Of a DNA stretch of 64,000 bases, positions 35,730 through 44,619 are shown piece by piece. Origin of the DNA: Streptomyces sennicomposti (GTDB taxonomy: Bacteria; Actinomycetota; Actinomycetes; Streptomycetales; Streptomycetaceae); assembly GCF_019890635.1 (NCBI RefSeq), contig NZ_JAIOAB010000014.1, positions 1-64,000 of the forward strand, read 5' to 3'. Both the position numbers and the translations under genes were made by a program. Position 1 is the first letter of the stretch; each line of letters starts with the position of its first letter. The notes beneath the pieces are model-generated. The model did not search any database. It saw nothing but the letters and a program-made list of their open reading frames with translations, and was not told the origin of the DNA.

Positions 35730-37520
35730 TCACCGCATCCGGGTCGCCCACTCCTGCACCTTGGCGATGCGCTGGCGCAGTTGCCCGGCCGTGGCCTCCG
35801 CGCTCGGCGGGCCGCCGCACACCCGGCGCAGCTCGGTGTGGATCACGCCGTGCGGCTTGCCGCTCTGGTGGACGTAGGCGCCGACCATGGTGTTGAGCTG
35901 CTTGCGCAGCTCCATCATCTCCTTGTGGGTGACCACCGGCCGCCGCTCGGCGGGCAGTTCGAGCAGGTCGGCCTCGTCGTCCGGCTTCTTGCGGCTGTGC
36001 GCGATCTGCCGGGCCTGCCGCTTCCGCAGCAGCAGCTGCACCTGGTCGGGCTCCAGCAGTCCGGGGATGCCGAGGTAGTCCTGCTCCTCCTCGCTGCCGG
36101 GGTGGGCCTGCATGCCGAACTCGGCGCCGTCGTAGAGGACGCGGTCGAAGACGGCGTCGGACTCCAGCGCCTCGAACGGCAGCATGTCCTGCTCGCCGGT
36201 GTCCTCGTCCTGCTCCCGGTTCGCCTCCTCCATCTCCTTCTCGGACTCGGCGTACGGGTCCTCCTCGCCCTCCTTCTTCGGCTTGTCGAGGGCGTGGTCG
36301 CGCTCGACCTCCATCTCGTTGGCGAAGGTGAGCAGGTCGGGGACGGTCGGCAGGAAGACGGAGGCGGTCTCGCCGCGCCGCCGGGACCGCACGAAACGGC
36401 CCACGGCCTGGGCGAAGAACAGCGGCGTGGAGATGGTCGTCGCGTACACCCCGACCGCGAGGCGGGGCACGTCGACGCCCTCGGACACCATGCGCACCGC
36501 GACCATCCAGCGGTCGTCGCCGGCGCTGAACTCGTCGATCTTCTTCGAGGCGCCGGCGTCGTCGGAGAGCACGACCGTCGGGCCCTTGCCGGTGATCTCG
36601 CGGATCAGCTTGGCGTAGGCGCGGGCGGAGTCCTGGTCGGAGGCGATGACGAGCGCGCCGGCGTCCGGGATGCCCTTGCGGACCTCGGTCAGGCGCTGGT
36701 CGGCGGCGCGCAGCACGGCCGGCATCCATTCGCCGCGCGGGTCGAGGGCGGTGCGCCAGGCCTGGCTGATCGCGTCCTTGGTCATCGGTTCGCCGAGGCG
36801 GGCCTCGATCTCGTCGCCGGCCTTGGTGCGCCAGCGCATGTTGCCGCTGTAGGAGAGGAAGATGACCGGGCGGACGACGCCGTCGGAGAGGGCGGAGCCG
36901 TAGCCGTAGGTGTAGTCGGCGGACGAGCGGCGGATGCCGTCCTGGCCCTCCTCGTAGGTCACGAAGGGGATCGGGTTGGTGTCCGAGCGGAAGGGCGTGC
37001 CGGTGAGGGCGAGCCGGCGGGTGGCGGGCTCGAACGCCTCCAGGCAGGCCTCGCCCCACGACTTGGAGTCACCGGCGTGGTGGATCTCGTCGAGGATGAC
37101 GAGGGTCTTGCGCTGCTCGACGCGGTTGCGGTGCAGCATGGGGCGCACACCGACGCCGGCGTACGTCACGGCGACGCCGTCGTACTCCCGCCCCAGCGGG
37201 CCCGCGCTGTACTCCGGGTCCAGCTTGATGCCCACGCGCGCGGCGGCCTCCGCCCACTGCTTCTTCAGGTGCTCGGTGGGCGCGACCACGGTCACCTGCT
37301 GGACGACGTGGTGGTGCAGCAGCCAGGAGGCGAGGGTGAGGGCGAAGGTGGTCTTTCCGGCGCCGGGGGTGGCGACCGCGAGGAAGTCGCGCGGCTGCTC
37401 CTGGAGGTACTTCTCCATCGCGCCCTGCTGCCAGGCACGCAGCTTGCCGGCGGTGCCCCAGGGGGCACGGCCGGGGAAGGCAGGCGAAAGGTGGTGGGAG
37501 GAGGGGGCAGTAGTAGTCAC
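35730..37520 (-). CDS. SF2 DEAD/DEAH-box helicase
   Basis: A 596-residue ATPase/helicase. Walker A ATPGAGKTT (residues 50-58), DEIHH (Asp143-His147), GTPFRSD, then motif VI region MVAVRMVSEGVDVPRLAVGVYATTISTPLFFAQAVGRFVRSRRRGE with Q..GRxxR. This resembles UvrB/XPB-like type III restriction fold helicases in actinobacteria. An acidic insert (EREQDEDTGEQ) precedes a conserved C-terminal domain. It may act in DNA repair or RNA/DNA remodelling; no partner gene is next to it. Confidence 0.9.
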   Translation of the reverse strand: MTTTAPSSHHLSPAFPGRAPWGTAGKLRAWQQGAMEKYLQEQPRDFLAVATPGAGKTTFALTLASWLLHHHVVQQVTVVAPTEHLKKQWAEAAARVGIKLDPEYSAGPLGREYDGVAVTYAGVGVRPMLHRNRVEQRKTLVILDEIHHAGDSKSWGEACLEAFEPATRRLALTGTPFRSDTNPIPFVTYEEGQDGIRRSSADYTYGYGSALSDGVVRPVIFLSYSGNMRWRTKAGDEIEARLGEPMTKDAISQAWRTALDPRGEWMPAVLRAADQRLTEVRKGIPDAGALVIASDQDSARAYAKLIREITGKGPTVVLSDDAGASKKIDEFSAGDDRWMVAVRMVSEGVDVPRLAVGVYATTISTPLFFAQAVGRFVRSRRRGETASVFLPTVPDLLTFANEMEVERDHALDKPKKEGEEDPYAESEKEMEEANREQDEDTGEQDMLPFEALESDAVFDRVLYDGAEFGMQAHPGSEEEQDYLGIPGLLEPDQVQLLLRKRQARQIAHSRKKPDDEADLLELPAERRPVVTHKEMMELRKQLNTMVGAYVHQSGKPHGVIHTELRRVCGGPPSAEATAGQLRQRIAKVQEWATRMR

Positions 37521-37646
37521 GGTCTCCGGTTCGCAGTGCTGAGGGCTCGGCTACGTATGACAACCGGGCCACCCTACCGGCGGCCCGGCGGTGCCGACGC
37601 GCGAACAACGCGGCGCGACCACGCGATGGGACTCAGCTCACACGGC

Positions 37647-38027
37647 TCACTCCGCGAGCTCCCGCAGCGCCTCGCCGATCGCCTTGACCTCGTCCATCGC
37701 ACCGGTGGCGACGGCGATGACGAGGCGTTCCGCCGCGTCGATGTCGGGGCGCAGCTGCACGTCGTTCAGGGCCAGGAACACGACACAGGAGGTCCAGGCC
37801 GTGCGCTTGTTCCCGTCGACGAAGGGATGGTTGATCGCCAGGGACTGCAGGAGGGCCGCCGCCTTGTCCAGCAGGTCGGGGTAGGCCTCCTGCCCGAACA
37901 TCGCGGCCGACGGCCGGTGCACGGCCGACTCCAGCAGGCCCGCGTCCCGTACGACGACGTCCTGGTCATCGACGGCGAGTGCGGCGATGGCCAGGACGTC
38001 CTCGGCGGACAGATAGATGAACGTCAC
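37647..38027 (-). CDS. Doc-type (Fic) toxin
   Basis: A 126-residue death-on-curing protein. HPFVDGNKRTAW (His67-Arg75) is the Fic/Doc active motif H-x-F-x-D/N-G/A-N-K-R. Doc phosphorylates elongation factor Tu in the P1 prototype. GTG at 38027 overlaps the antitoxin stop (GTGA), so the pair is coupled. The motif is intact, so it should be active. Confidence 0.93.
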   Translation of the reverse strand: MTFIYLSAEDVLAIAALAVDDQDVVVRDAGLLESAVHRPSAAMFGQEAYPDLLDKAAALLQSLAINHPFVDGNKRTAWTSCVVFLALNDVQLRPDIDAAERLVIAVATGAMDEVKAIGEALRELAE

Positions 38028-38224
38028 TTGAGCCGCTCCAGCAGTTCGGCCCACTTGGCGGTCTGCTCCTTGGCGGCCTTCCGGACCAGGGCCTCGTGCG
38101 CGGTCCTGGCGAGGTAGTCGTCCACGGCGCGCAGCAGTATCGCGTGCATGCTGACGCCCTCCTCTTCGGCTCGTATCTTCAGGGCTTCCGTCTGGTCGTC
38201 GCGGAGACGCAGGTTCATGGCCAT
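38024..38224 (-). CDS. RHH-type antitoxin partner of Doc
   Basis: A 66-residue protein: MNLRLRDDQTEALKIRAEEEGVSMHAILLRAVDDYLART is a ribbon-helix-helix (Arc/CopG) DNA-binding domain, followed by a charged helix (ALVRKAAKEQTAKWAELLERLK) that likely blocks the toxin. The classic Doc partner is Phd, so this is the RHH variant. Start at ATG 38224 or 38218. Two operator palindromes sit upstream. Confidence 0.88.
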   Translation of the reverse strand: MAMNLRLRDDQTEALKIRAEEEGVSMHAILLRAVDDYLARTAHEALVRKAAKEQTAKWAELLERLK

Positions 38225-38230
38225 ACCAGA

Positions 38231-38265
38231 ACGGTACCACCCGGTGGGGCCAGAGTGGTACCACT
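38231..38265. promoter_or_regulatory. Double operator of the toxin-antitoxin operon
   Basis: A perfect 12-bp palindrome AGTGGTACCACT (38254-38265) and a similar ACGGTACCAC box (38231-38240); both are centred on GGTACC with 24-bp spacing, just before the antitoxin start. This fits autorepression by the RHH antitoxin. Confidence 0.75.
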
Positions 38266-39731
38266 CAGGAGTGGGCATGCAACCGCCTCGTCACCCACGC
38301 CCCCGTCAGCGCCACCGCCGCCATCGGCAGGAAGACCGCCGCGAAGGCGGCCGGGGGGACCGGCGACGTGGCGGTCGTCGTGTGGGCCGCCGTCCCGCCG
38401 CCGAGCGCCGCGAACGCCGCGCCGCCGATCGCCAGCAGGACGACGTTGGCCAGGGCGTCGGACATCTGGAGGGCGGCGGAGTTCGCGCCGGCCTCCTCGG
38501 GCGCGGAGAGCTGGAGCAGCAGCACGCTGGTGGAGGCGATCACCAGGCCCATGCCGAAGCAGCCGAAGCCCCAGGCGACGGCGACCGTCCAGACCGGCAC
38601 GGAGTGGATCAGCACACTGGGCGCGGTGGCGATCGCCGCCGCCACCAGCACCATCCCGAGCGTCATCAGCCGCTCCCGGTACGGCCCCGCGGCCGGCCGC
38701 GACTGCACCCACGAGCCGAGCGCCCACGTGGCCCCGCCGGCCGCGAGCGAGAAGCCGGCCAGCGTCGGGGACAGCCCGCGCTGGGTGACCAGCATCAGCG
38801 GCACGAAGGACTCGGCGCCGACGAAGGACCCGGCCGCGACCCCGCGCAGCAGCACCACCGAGGGCAGGCCGCGCGCCGCCCGGTAGGTGCCGCGCGGCAG
38901 CAGCCCCCGCACGGCGGGCACCAGCAGCGCGGCCCCCGCGGCCCCCGGCAGCAGGGAGATCCAGCGCAGGTCCTGCGCCGCGTACTGGAGGAGTCCCGCG
39001 CCCAGCGAGATGCCGAGGGCGAGCCGGATGCGCCGCGCGTCGAACGACTCCCCGGCCTCCCCGGCCGTCTCCCCCACCGGCCCGGCGGCCCGCCGCCGTA
39101 TCTGCGGCAGGGCGATCGCCAGCGGGAACACCACCAGGACCGGGATGCCGACGAACACCCAGCGCCAGCCGAGGTGCTCGGTGACCGCGCCCGCGGCGAG
39201 CGGGCCGACGATCGACGGCACCACCCAGGCCGCCGCGAACGCCGCCATGATCGCCGGGCGCAGCCGCTCGGGGTAGGCGCGGCCGACGACGACGTACAGG
39301 GCGACGATCACCAGCCCGCCGCCGAGTCCCTGCACGGCGCGCCCCAGGACGAACACCCCCATGGTGACCGCGGTCCCGGCCAGCAGCAGCCCGGCCGCGA
39401 ACGCCCCGATCCCCGCGGTGAGCGCGCCGAGCGGTCCGCGCCGGTCCGCCCACTGCCCGGCGAGGACCATCCCGAACAGGCTGGTCGTGAAGTACCCCGA
39501 GAACGCGAACGCGTACAGCGGCACCCCGTGCAGTTCCCGCGCCGCGACCGGCATCGCCGTGCCGACGGCGGTCGCCTCGAAGGCGATCAGCAGCACGACG
39601 GAGACGATCCCGACGCTGAGCGCCCGGTAGGCCCGCCCGAGCACGGTGTCGGCGGGCTGCTCCCGCAGGCCGGGGGCGTCGGGGGAGGCGGCGGCCGCGA
39701 CGTCTTTGTCGCGTGGTTCGAGGACGGTCAT
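38265..39731 (-). CDS. MFS transporter, drug-efflux type
   Basis: A 488-residue major facilitator with twelve or more helices. GQWADRRGPLGAL is the loop 2-3 MFS motif A, and VFVLGRAVQGLGGGLVIVALYVVVGRAYPERLR is the motif of DHA2-like exporters. An N-terminal cytoplasmic tail of about 38 residues is present. The exported compound is unknown. It ends immediately upstream of the toxin-antitoxin operator. Confidence 0.9.
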   Translation of the reverse strand: MTVLEPRDKDVAAAASPDAPGLREQPADTVLGRAYRALSVGIVSVVLLIAFEATAVGTAMPVAARELHGVPLYAFAFSGYFTTSLFGMVLAGQWADRRGPLGALTAGIGAFAAGLLLAGTAVTMGVFVLGRAVQGLGGGLVIVALYVVVGRAYPERLRPAIMAAFAAAWVVPSIVGPLAAGAVTEHLGWRWVFVGIPVLVVFPLAIALPQIRRRAAGPVGETAGEAGESFDARRIRLALGISLGAGLLQYAAQDLRWISLLPGAAGAALLVPAVRGLLPRGTYRAARGLPSVVLLRGVAAGSFVGAESFVPLMLVTQRGLSPTLAGFSLAAGGATWALGSWVQSRPAAGPYRERLMTLGMVLVAAAIATAPSVLIHSVPVWTVAVAWGFGCFGMGLVIASTSVLLLQLSAPEEAGANSAALQMSDALANVVLLAIGGAAFAALGGGTAAHTTTATSPVPPAAFAAVFLPMAAVALTGAWVTRRLHAHS

Positions 39732-39956
39732 GGCCGTCAGCGTAAGGTCCGCCGCCGACTTTGACTCCTGTCGGAAGCCCGGACCCGCCTGCGACCTTGG
39801 TCGTACGCCCCGCCCGCCGGGGATCCCCCTCCCCGCCCTTTCATGAACGGCGTATGGCAGTCCCGTTGCACCACCGGCCCGTCCCTTGAGCCGCCCCTCC
39901 CCGGCCGCCTACGGTCGACGTACCGAGTTCGGAACGAGCGAACAGCTCCCCGACCT

Positions 39957-40028
39957 GGCCGTGTGCCCGAGTGGCCGAGGGACTCGCCTGCAAAGCGAGG
40001 TACGCGGGTTCAATTCCCGCCACGGCCT
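39957..40028 (+). tRNA. tRNA-Cys(GCA), attachment gene of the AICE
   Basis: A 72-nt cloverleaf. Acceptor GGCCGTG/CACGGCC with discriminator U, anticodon stem CTCGC/GCGAG with loop CTGCAAA giving GCA, and T arm GCGGG-TTCAATT-CCCGC. CCA is not encoded. Its 3' part is the left attachment site of the element, and the gene remains complete after integration. Confidence 0.96.
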
Positions 40029-40029
40029 C
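39987..40029 (+). repeat. attL, 43-bp direct repeat in tRNA-Cys
   Basis: From the anticodon loop to one base past the tRNA end. It is identical over 43 bp to 54576-54618. Next to the integrase, as expected for a tRNA-targeted element. Confidence 0.93.
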
Positions 40030-40111
40030 TACCTGGCCTGACCAGACAGAACGAGAGGGCGGCACTCCTCAGGGAGTGCCGCCCTTTCAGCCGTCCGTCT
40101 CAGTTCCCGTC

Positions 40112-41392
40112 TCAGTTGGCCGGTACGAGCGCGCCAGCCGCGCCGCCATCGTCACCGTCCGGGCGAACCGTCTCAGGCTTCCAGATCAGCCCATCGACTT
40201 GCCGGGCCACGTCGGCCCGCACGGCGTCCACCATGTGCTGATACCGGGCGGCCATGGCGGTGGTCGACCACCCCATGAGGCCCATGACGGCCCGTTCCGG
40301 GACACCCAGAATCAGCAGAACCGTCGCGGCCGTGTGGCGGGCATCGTGAAGGCGTCCGTCTCGGACATTCGCTTCTTTGAGGAGCGTCTTCCACTCGGCC
40401 CAGTCCCGGCGGTGGGACGGGCTACGGCCGTGTTCGTCTGGGAAGACCAACCCGTTCTCCTCCCAGCGCTTCCCGGCCACCACCCGCTCTTCTTCCTGCG
40501 CCTTGAGGTGTGCGCGAAGTAGGTCAACGAGCTGTTCGGGCAACCCGACGGCGCGGCGGCCGGCGCGTGACTTGGTGGTGGCCAACTCCGGGTTCGTGCG
40601 ACGCCTCTGCGGGCAGTACCCGGCAGCCTTGCGCCCACAGGGGTCCACGCACCCGTGGGCGTACTGCGGCCGGTGTCGGCTGCGCCGGACCACAAGAAAC
40701 CCACCGTCAAGGTCCACGTCCTCCCACCTCAGCCCGAGCACTTCCCCCTGGCGCAGTCCGAGGGCGAGGGCGACGGCCCAGCGGGCAGAATTGCGGTGCT
40801 GCTCAGCGGCCTTGAGCAACCGCTGTACCTCTTGGACGGTGTAGGGCTCCACCTCGTACTCCCCCGTCTTGGGGGCCTTGGCCAACTGAACCGGGTTCTT
40901 GCCGAGATGACCGCGGCGCACGGCCTCATTGAGGGCGGTGCGCAAGGTTCGGTGCACCTGGTGAGCGGTCGCGGGCTTGCTGCCGTTGGCCTGCATCTTG
41001 GCGTAGAACGCCTCGATGTGCTCGGGCTTGAGCCTGTCGAGACGGTGAGCCCCCAACCCGGGGATCAGGTGCTTCCGCACGGCGACGCCGTATCCGACCA
41101 TCGTGTTGTCGTTGACGGCGAGGGGCGCAACGTTCTCGATCCAGTGCGTCAGCCACGCCTTGACCGTCCAGGCCTTACCCGGCTTCTTCACGGTCTTGGC
41201 GTCACGCTGCTTCTCCAGCTCACGAACGGCAGCGGTCACCTCGGCTCGGGTCTTGCGTTCGACGTGGCGGCGGTCGGGCCGACCGTCGTCACGGATGCCG
41301 ACGGTCACGCGGCCGTGCCACTTGCCGTCCTTGCCCAGGTAGATGGAGCTGCGGCCGTTGGGTTGCCGAGTGCGCTTCTTCTCTTCCGCCAC
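40112..41392 (-). CDS. int: Tyrosine integrase of the AICE
   Basis: A 426-residue tyrosine recombinase. Catalytic residues: Arg214 (LALGLRQGEVLGL), His349-x-x-Arg352 (LHDARHTAA), Trp375 (GLMGWSTTAM) and Tyr384 (AARYQHM). An arm-binding AP2-like N-terminus (WHGRVTVGIRDDGRPDRRHVERKT) and SAM-like core-binding domain precede. An insertion with CVDPCGRKAAGYC (residues 249-260) may bind zinc and is common in actinobacterial phage-type integrases. It lies 82 bp from attL and reads toward the tRNA. Confidence 0.96.
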   Translation of the reverse strand: MAEEKKRTRQPNGRSSIYLGKDGKWHGRVTVGIRDDGRPDRRHVERKTRAEVTAAVRELEKQRDAKTVKKPGKAWTVKAWLTHWIENVAPLAVNDNTMVGYGVAVRKHLIPGLGAHRLDRLKPEHIEAFYAKMQANGSKPATAHQVHRTLRTALNEAVRRGHLGKNPVQLAKAPKTGEYEVEPYTVQEVQRLLKAAEQHRNSARWAVALALGLRQGEVLGLRWEDVDLDGGFLVVRRSRHRPQYAHGCVDPCGRKAAGYCPQRRRTNPELATTKSRAGRRAVGLPEQLVDLLRAHLKAQEEERVVAGKRWEENGLVFPDEHGRSPSHRRDWAEWKTLLKEANVRDGRLHDARHTAATVLLILGVPERAVMGLMGWSTTAMAARYQHMVDAVRADVARQVDGLIWKPETVRPDGDDGGAAGALVPAN

Positions 41393-41427
41393 AGACGGAC
41401 TCCTTCAGGTGGGATGTGGAAGCAGTC

Positions 41428-41460
41428 CGGGACGCCACCTCCAAGCGGGGTGGCGTCCCG
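41428..41460 (-). terminator. Hairpin between xis and int
   Basis: A perfect 12-bp stem CGGGACGCCACC (41428-41439) with GGTGGCGTCCCG (41449-41460), in the short gap between xis and int. It may limit read-through from xis into int, so int may need its own promoter or antitermination. Confidence 0.75.
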
Positions 41461-41475
41461 GTGCGGGGCAGGTGA

Positions 41476-41709
41476 TCAGGCGGCGCGCTGCTCGGCGCGG
41501 CGGCGGGCGAGGTAGGCGGCCGGGGCGTCGGCGGGGACGCGTCGGAGTCCGCCGATGGTCAGGGACTCCAGTTCTCCGGTGCGGATGAGGGCGTAGCAGG
41601 TGGTGCGGCCGATGCGGAGGCATCGGGCAGCCTCTTCGACGGTCAGGAGAACGGGGGCCGGACCGTTGGCCTTGGCGAGTCGGGTGGTGTCCAGGTCGGT
41701 GACGCTCAT
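41476..41709 (-). CDS. xis: Excisionase (MerR-type HTH)
   Basis: A 77-residue protein with LLTVEEAARCLRIGRTTCYALIRTGELESLTIGGLRRVP, the DNA-binding domain of the excisionase/MerR HTH_17 family. It bends DNA at att sites and directs Int to excise. ATG at 41709 has AGGAG 7 nt upstream. It stands before int on the same strand, the standard AICE order. Confidence 0.93.
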   Translation of the reverse strand: MSVTDLDTTRLAKANGPAPVLLTVEEAARCLRIGRTTCYALIRTGELESLTIGGLRRVPADAPAAYLARRRAEQRAA

Positions 41710-42186
41710 GTGGGCACTCCTGTGGGCAGTCCTCAAGGGCCGGTGCTGGGTGCGCGTGTGTCCGAGGCGCGGATTTCTGCGTCACCTGCGTCATCTGCGT
41801 CATTCGGGCACCTGACCTGCGGCTCCGTGGTGACGCAGCGCGGTGGGCCTGCGTCATCGGTGACGCAGGCCTCCGTCATCGGGTGACGCAGGCCTCCGTC
41901 ATCGGGTGACGCAGGTGACGCGGGGTGACGCAGGGATCGGCCGTCTGCGTCACCCGTCTTCGGGCTGGTCACCGGCCGTTTTCGGGGTGTGGGTGACGCA
42001 GGTGACGCAGCGTCTTCCTACTTCGGAAAAAGAGGGGGTGGTGTCTGTTGCGGTGCGGCGGCTCAGAGAGTGAAGACCGGGCCGCTTCGCGGCGCGACCC
42101 TCGCAGGGCGGCGCCGCCGCCGAACAGCAAGAGGAGCACGCGGCGCCGGGTGCTCCTCTTGCTTGTCCGGGTGATCGGCCACCGGG
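41710..42186. repeat. Repeat-rich region with 12 TGACGCA/TGCGTCA motifs (candidate origin)
   Basis: TGCGTCA occurs at 41778, 41787, 41796, 41850 and 41946. TGACGCA occurs at 41831, 41861, 41884, 41907, 41926, 41994 and 42003. Two exact tandem 23-bp copies (41860-41882, 41883-41905) carry the motif too. The region lies between xis and the replication genes. It looks like iterons for replication initiation, or operators of xis/rep. No gene is seen. Confidence 0.7.
42127..42162 (-). terminator. Hairpin terminator after the replication helicase gene
   Basis: A perfect 13-bp stem GCAAGAGGAGCAC (42127-42139) with GTGCTCCTCTTGC (42150-42162), 25 bp beyond the stop. Confidence 0.85.
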
Positions 42187-43665
42187 TCAGAACGCCGGTT
42201 GCTGCTCGTGCGCGGTCGGGTCGGCGGCCGGCCGCGCGATCTCGATGTAGCGGGACGACTTGGTGCGGCCCCAGTCGATGAGGACGCCCCGGGCGGCGAG
42301 GGTGGGCTGTAGGCGCTTGAGGCGGTCAGAGAGCACCTTGCCGGTCGTGGGCCACCCTTTGGGCAGAGGGCGGCACTCCTCGCCCGTGTAGAGGCCCGTG
42401 AGGGCGTGCAGCCATTCGGCGGACGTCATCCGCTGCTCGGTCCCCGGCTCCATGCCGGCGGCGTGCTTGATCGTGGTCTGCGCCAGCAGGTCGCCCTCGA
42501 TGACGTCGTCGTTGAGGTCGTCCAGACTGGCCCGGTACGCGGCGAGCGCCCCGAGACCGGTGGCGGCGTCGAGCTGCGCGCACAGGTGCGCGAAGTCGGC
42601 CATCCGCAGGTCGGTCGGGGTGTCCGCCTCAGCCGCCCGGACCTGCACGGTGAGGTCCAGGAGCGAGCCGAGGATGACCGGCAGCGCCTCGGCGAAGTCG
42701 GACCACAGTTCCGTCTCGGTGCGCCTGACGCGGGGGCGTTCCAGCCTCAGCGGCAGGAGCCGTTCGGCGAGGTCGCCCCGGAGGACACCGACGTCGATGC
42801 CGGTCAGCAGCAGCGGCCGACGGTAGCCGACCCGGAAGACGTCCCCGTCGGTGAACAGCGCGCGCTTGACGTTCTCCGCGCCGGTCACGATGCAGCACAT
42901 CGCATCGGACAGTTCCGGGGTCAGGTGGGAGAGGTTGTCCAGGGCGGTGACCCAGCCGGCCGCCACCGCCGTGATCAGGTTCTCCTCATCCTTCGGTGCC
43001 CGGCGCAGGTCCCCGGTCATGCCCTCGATGATCCGCACGAGCATCCGCCCGCCAGTGGACTTGCCCGCGCCCTGCGGCCCGGTGAGGAACGGGGCCGGGA
43101 CGGGCACGGACGGGGCGAGACAGCCGATGAGCCAGGCGATGGCCAGGCACTCGGTCTCGGCGGTGGCGAAGTTGCACAGCCGCATCAGAAGGTCGATGCC
43201 CTTGCCGTCCGTGTCCTTGACCGGCAGGGGCAGTTCCCCGGTGAGCTGGGTACGTCGCCAGCAGACTTCCTGCGGGTCGGGGATGCGGATGTCCCAGCCG
43301 GTGGGGTGGATGCGGACGGACTGCCCGTCGCTGCGGCCCAGGTCCAGCCACGTCGCCCCGTCGAACCCGGGCGCGACGCGGATGTGCACCGGCTGCACAT
43401 CCTCCGTCATCGCCAGTGCTTCGATCAGGTCCAGGGCCTCTTTCATGGCGGTGCCGTTGAACACGCCGACACCGTCCCGGAAGAGTCCGACCATGAGTTC
43501 CTGCCGGTGACTTCCCGTCGTGCCCTGCGAGCGGATCGGGCGGGCCACAGGGTGGCCGTTGCGCTGCGCGTACACGGTGCCGTCGGCGGTGCGGAAGTAG
43601 CGGAAGTGGGATTGCGCGTAGTCGGTGATGACCTCGCGGGCCGGGTTCTTCTCGTCGTCGGCCAT
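42187..43665 (-). CDS. AICE replication ATPase/helicase
   Basis: A 492-residue P-loop ATPase. Walker A GPQGAGKST is at residues 196-204, followed by ITAVAAGWVTALDNLSHLTPELSDAMCCIVTG, resembling the Walker B and sensor region of phage/plasmid DUF927 or SF3 helicases. The prim-pol gene directly upstream overlaps the possible GTG at 43671 (GTGA); I prefer ATG 43665 because GGGG lies 8 nt upstream. Together they form a primase plus helicase replication unit for the excised element. Confidence 0.87.
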   Translation of the reverse strand: MADDEKNPAREVITDYAQSHFRYFRTADGTVYAQRNGHPVARPIRSQGTTGSHRQELMVGLFRDGVGVFNGTAMKEALDLIEALAMTEDVQPVHIRVAPGFDGATWLDLGRSDGQSVRIHPTGWDIRIPDPQEVCWRRTQLTGELPLPVKDTDGKGIDLLMRLCNFATAETECLAIAWLIGCLAPSVPVPAPFLTGPQGAGKSTGGRMLVRIIEGMTGDLRRAPKDEENLITAVAAGWVTALDNLSHLTPELSDAMCCIVTGAENVKRALFTDGDVFRVGYRRPLLLTGIDVGVLRGDLAERLLPLRLERPRVRRTETELWSDFAEALPVILGSLLDLTVQVRAAEADTPTDLRMADFAHLCAQLDAATGLGALAAYRASLDDLNDDVIEGDLLAQTTIKHAAGMEPGTEQRMTSAEWLHALTGLYTGEECRPLPKGWPTTGKVLSDRLKRLQPTLAARGVLIDWGRTKSSRYIEIARPAADPTAHEQQPAF

Positions 43666-43667
43666 GG

Positions 43668-44534
43668 TCACAGCCCCAACGTGGCGCGGGCGTTGGCCCA
43701 GGCGTCGGTGCAGTGCCGCAGGGACTCGCCCCTGGCCTGCGCGGCGGCGAACAGGCGAGCGACGTGGGAGTCGGCGAGGCAGCCGCACCGGCCGTGCGTG
43801 GACAGCACCGCCAGGAACGCCCCGTAGACCGTGGCATGCACGGCGCTGGTGGCCTGCGTGATGCGCTGTTCGGCCATGGCGATGCCGCGTTCCAGGAAGA
43901 CGGGCGTGCGGTGCGGACACTGCCCGCTCCCGGACCGTGCGGGCACGGCGACGGAGCCGGGTGCCGGCCGGACAGCGGGCGGTTCCTTCACGGCCAGCGC
44001 GCGGACGGCGTCGGGAAGGCCGGTCAGGGTACCGGTGCCGGGTCCGAGGTAGCGGGCATAGGCCATGACCGACTTGATGTCGACCCCGGGCCGCACGCCG
44101 TTGTGCGACGTCATCACGCCCCGGTAGATCCAGTGCTCACCGCGCGTCGTCGGCACGGTCCGGGTGGCGGGCAGGGTGGCGCGTGCCCAGTCGACGGCCG
44201 CCGCGTCGTCCAGGTCGACTACGGTCAAACCGGCGGCGCCGGGGTGGTAGGCGACCGTGACGGCTCGCCGCCACGCGGCCGACCACGCCGGGGAGGTAAG
44301 GACATCTGGGTCGGTGGTCGCGGCGGCCCAGGCGTGGCAGACGCCGGGGCACCGGCACGGCCCGGCGGTCTTCATGTTCGGCCGGCCGCCGCATGCGTTG
44401 CCCGCACAGCGGTGGCAGTTGCCGAACGGTGCCTTCCCTGCGCGCAGTGGCAGGACGGGCACGCCGTTGGCGGCGAGGGTCAGCGCGGTCCGCAGGGGTT
44501 CGGGCACTCGCTGGATGGGGGTGGGTTGGGTCAT
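43668..44534 (-). CDS. Bifunctional DNA primase/polymerase (prim-pol)
   Basis: A 288-residue protein of the prim-pol (archaeo-eukaryotic primase-like) family. The catalytic Asp pair is in LTVVDLDD (Asp107, Asp109), and TTRGEHWIY and VRPGVDIKSVMAYARYLGPG supply the conserved His and Lys/Asp. A Cys cluster (residues 40-66, Cys40, 43, 48, 60, 62, 66) is probably a zinc site. ATG at 44534 follows GGAGG by 8 nt. Marks the element as a RepPP-type AICE. Confidence 0.92.
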   Translation of the reverse strand: MTQPTPIQRVPEPLRTALTLAANGVPVLPLRAGKAPFGNCHRCAGNACGGRPNMKTAGPCRCPGVCHAWAAATTDPDVLTSPAWSAAWRRAVTVAYHPGAAGLTVVDLDDAAAVDWARATLPATRTVPTTRGEHWIYRGVMTSHNGVRPGVDIKSVMAYARYLGPGTGTLTGLPDAVRALAVKEPPAVRPAPGSVAVPARSGSGQCPHRTPVFLERGIAMAEQRITQATSAVHATVYGAFLAVLSTHGRCGCLADSHVARLFAAAQARGESLRHCTDAWANARATLGL

Positions 44535-44619
44535 GCTGGAGACCTCCACTGGTCTGTTGTGGGCAGGTGGGCAACGGCGACCCCGGTTCTTTGGCGAGAG
44601 GTGGGGCCGCCGTTGGCGT

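Noticed and set aside
41860..41932. Possible CRISPR array
   Set aside because: The 23-bp copies are tandem without spacers and share short TGACGCA words; no cas genes.
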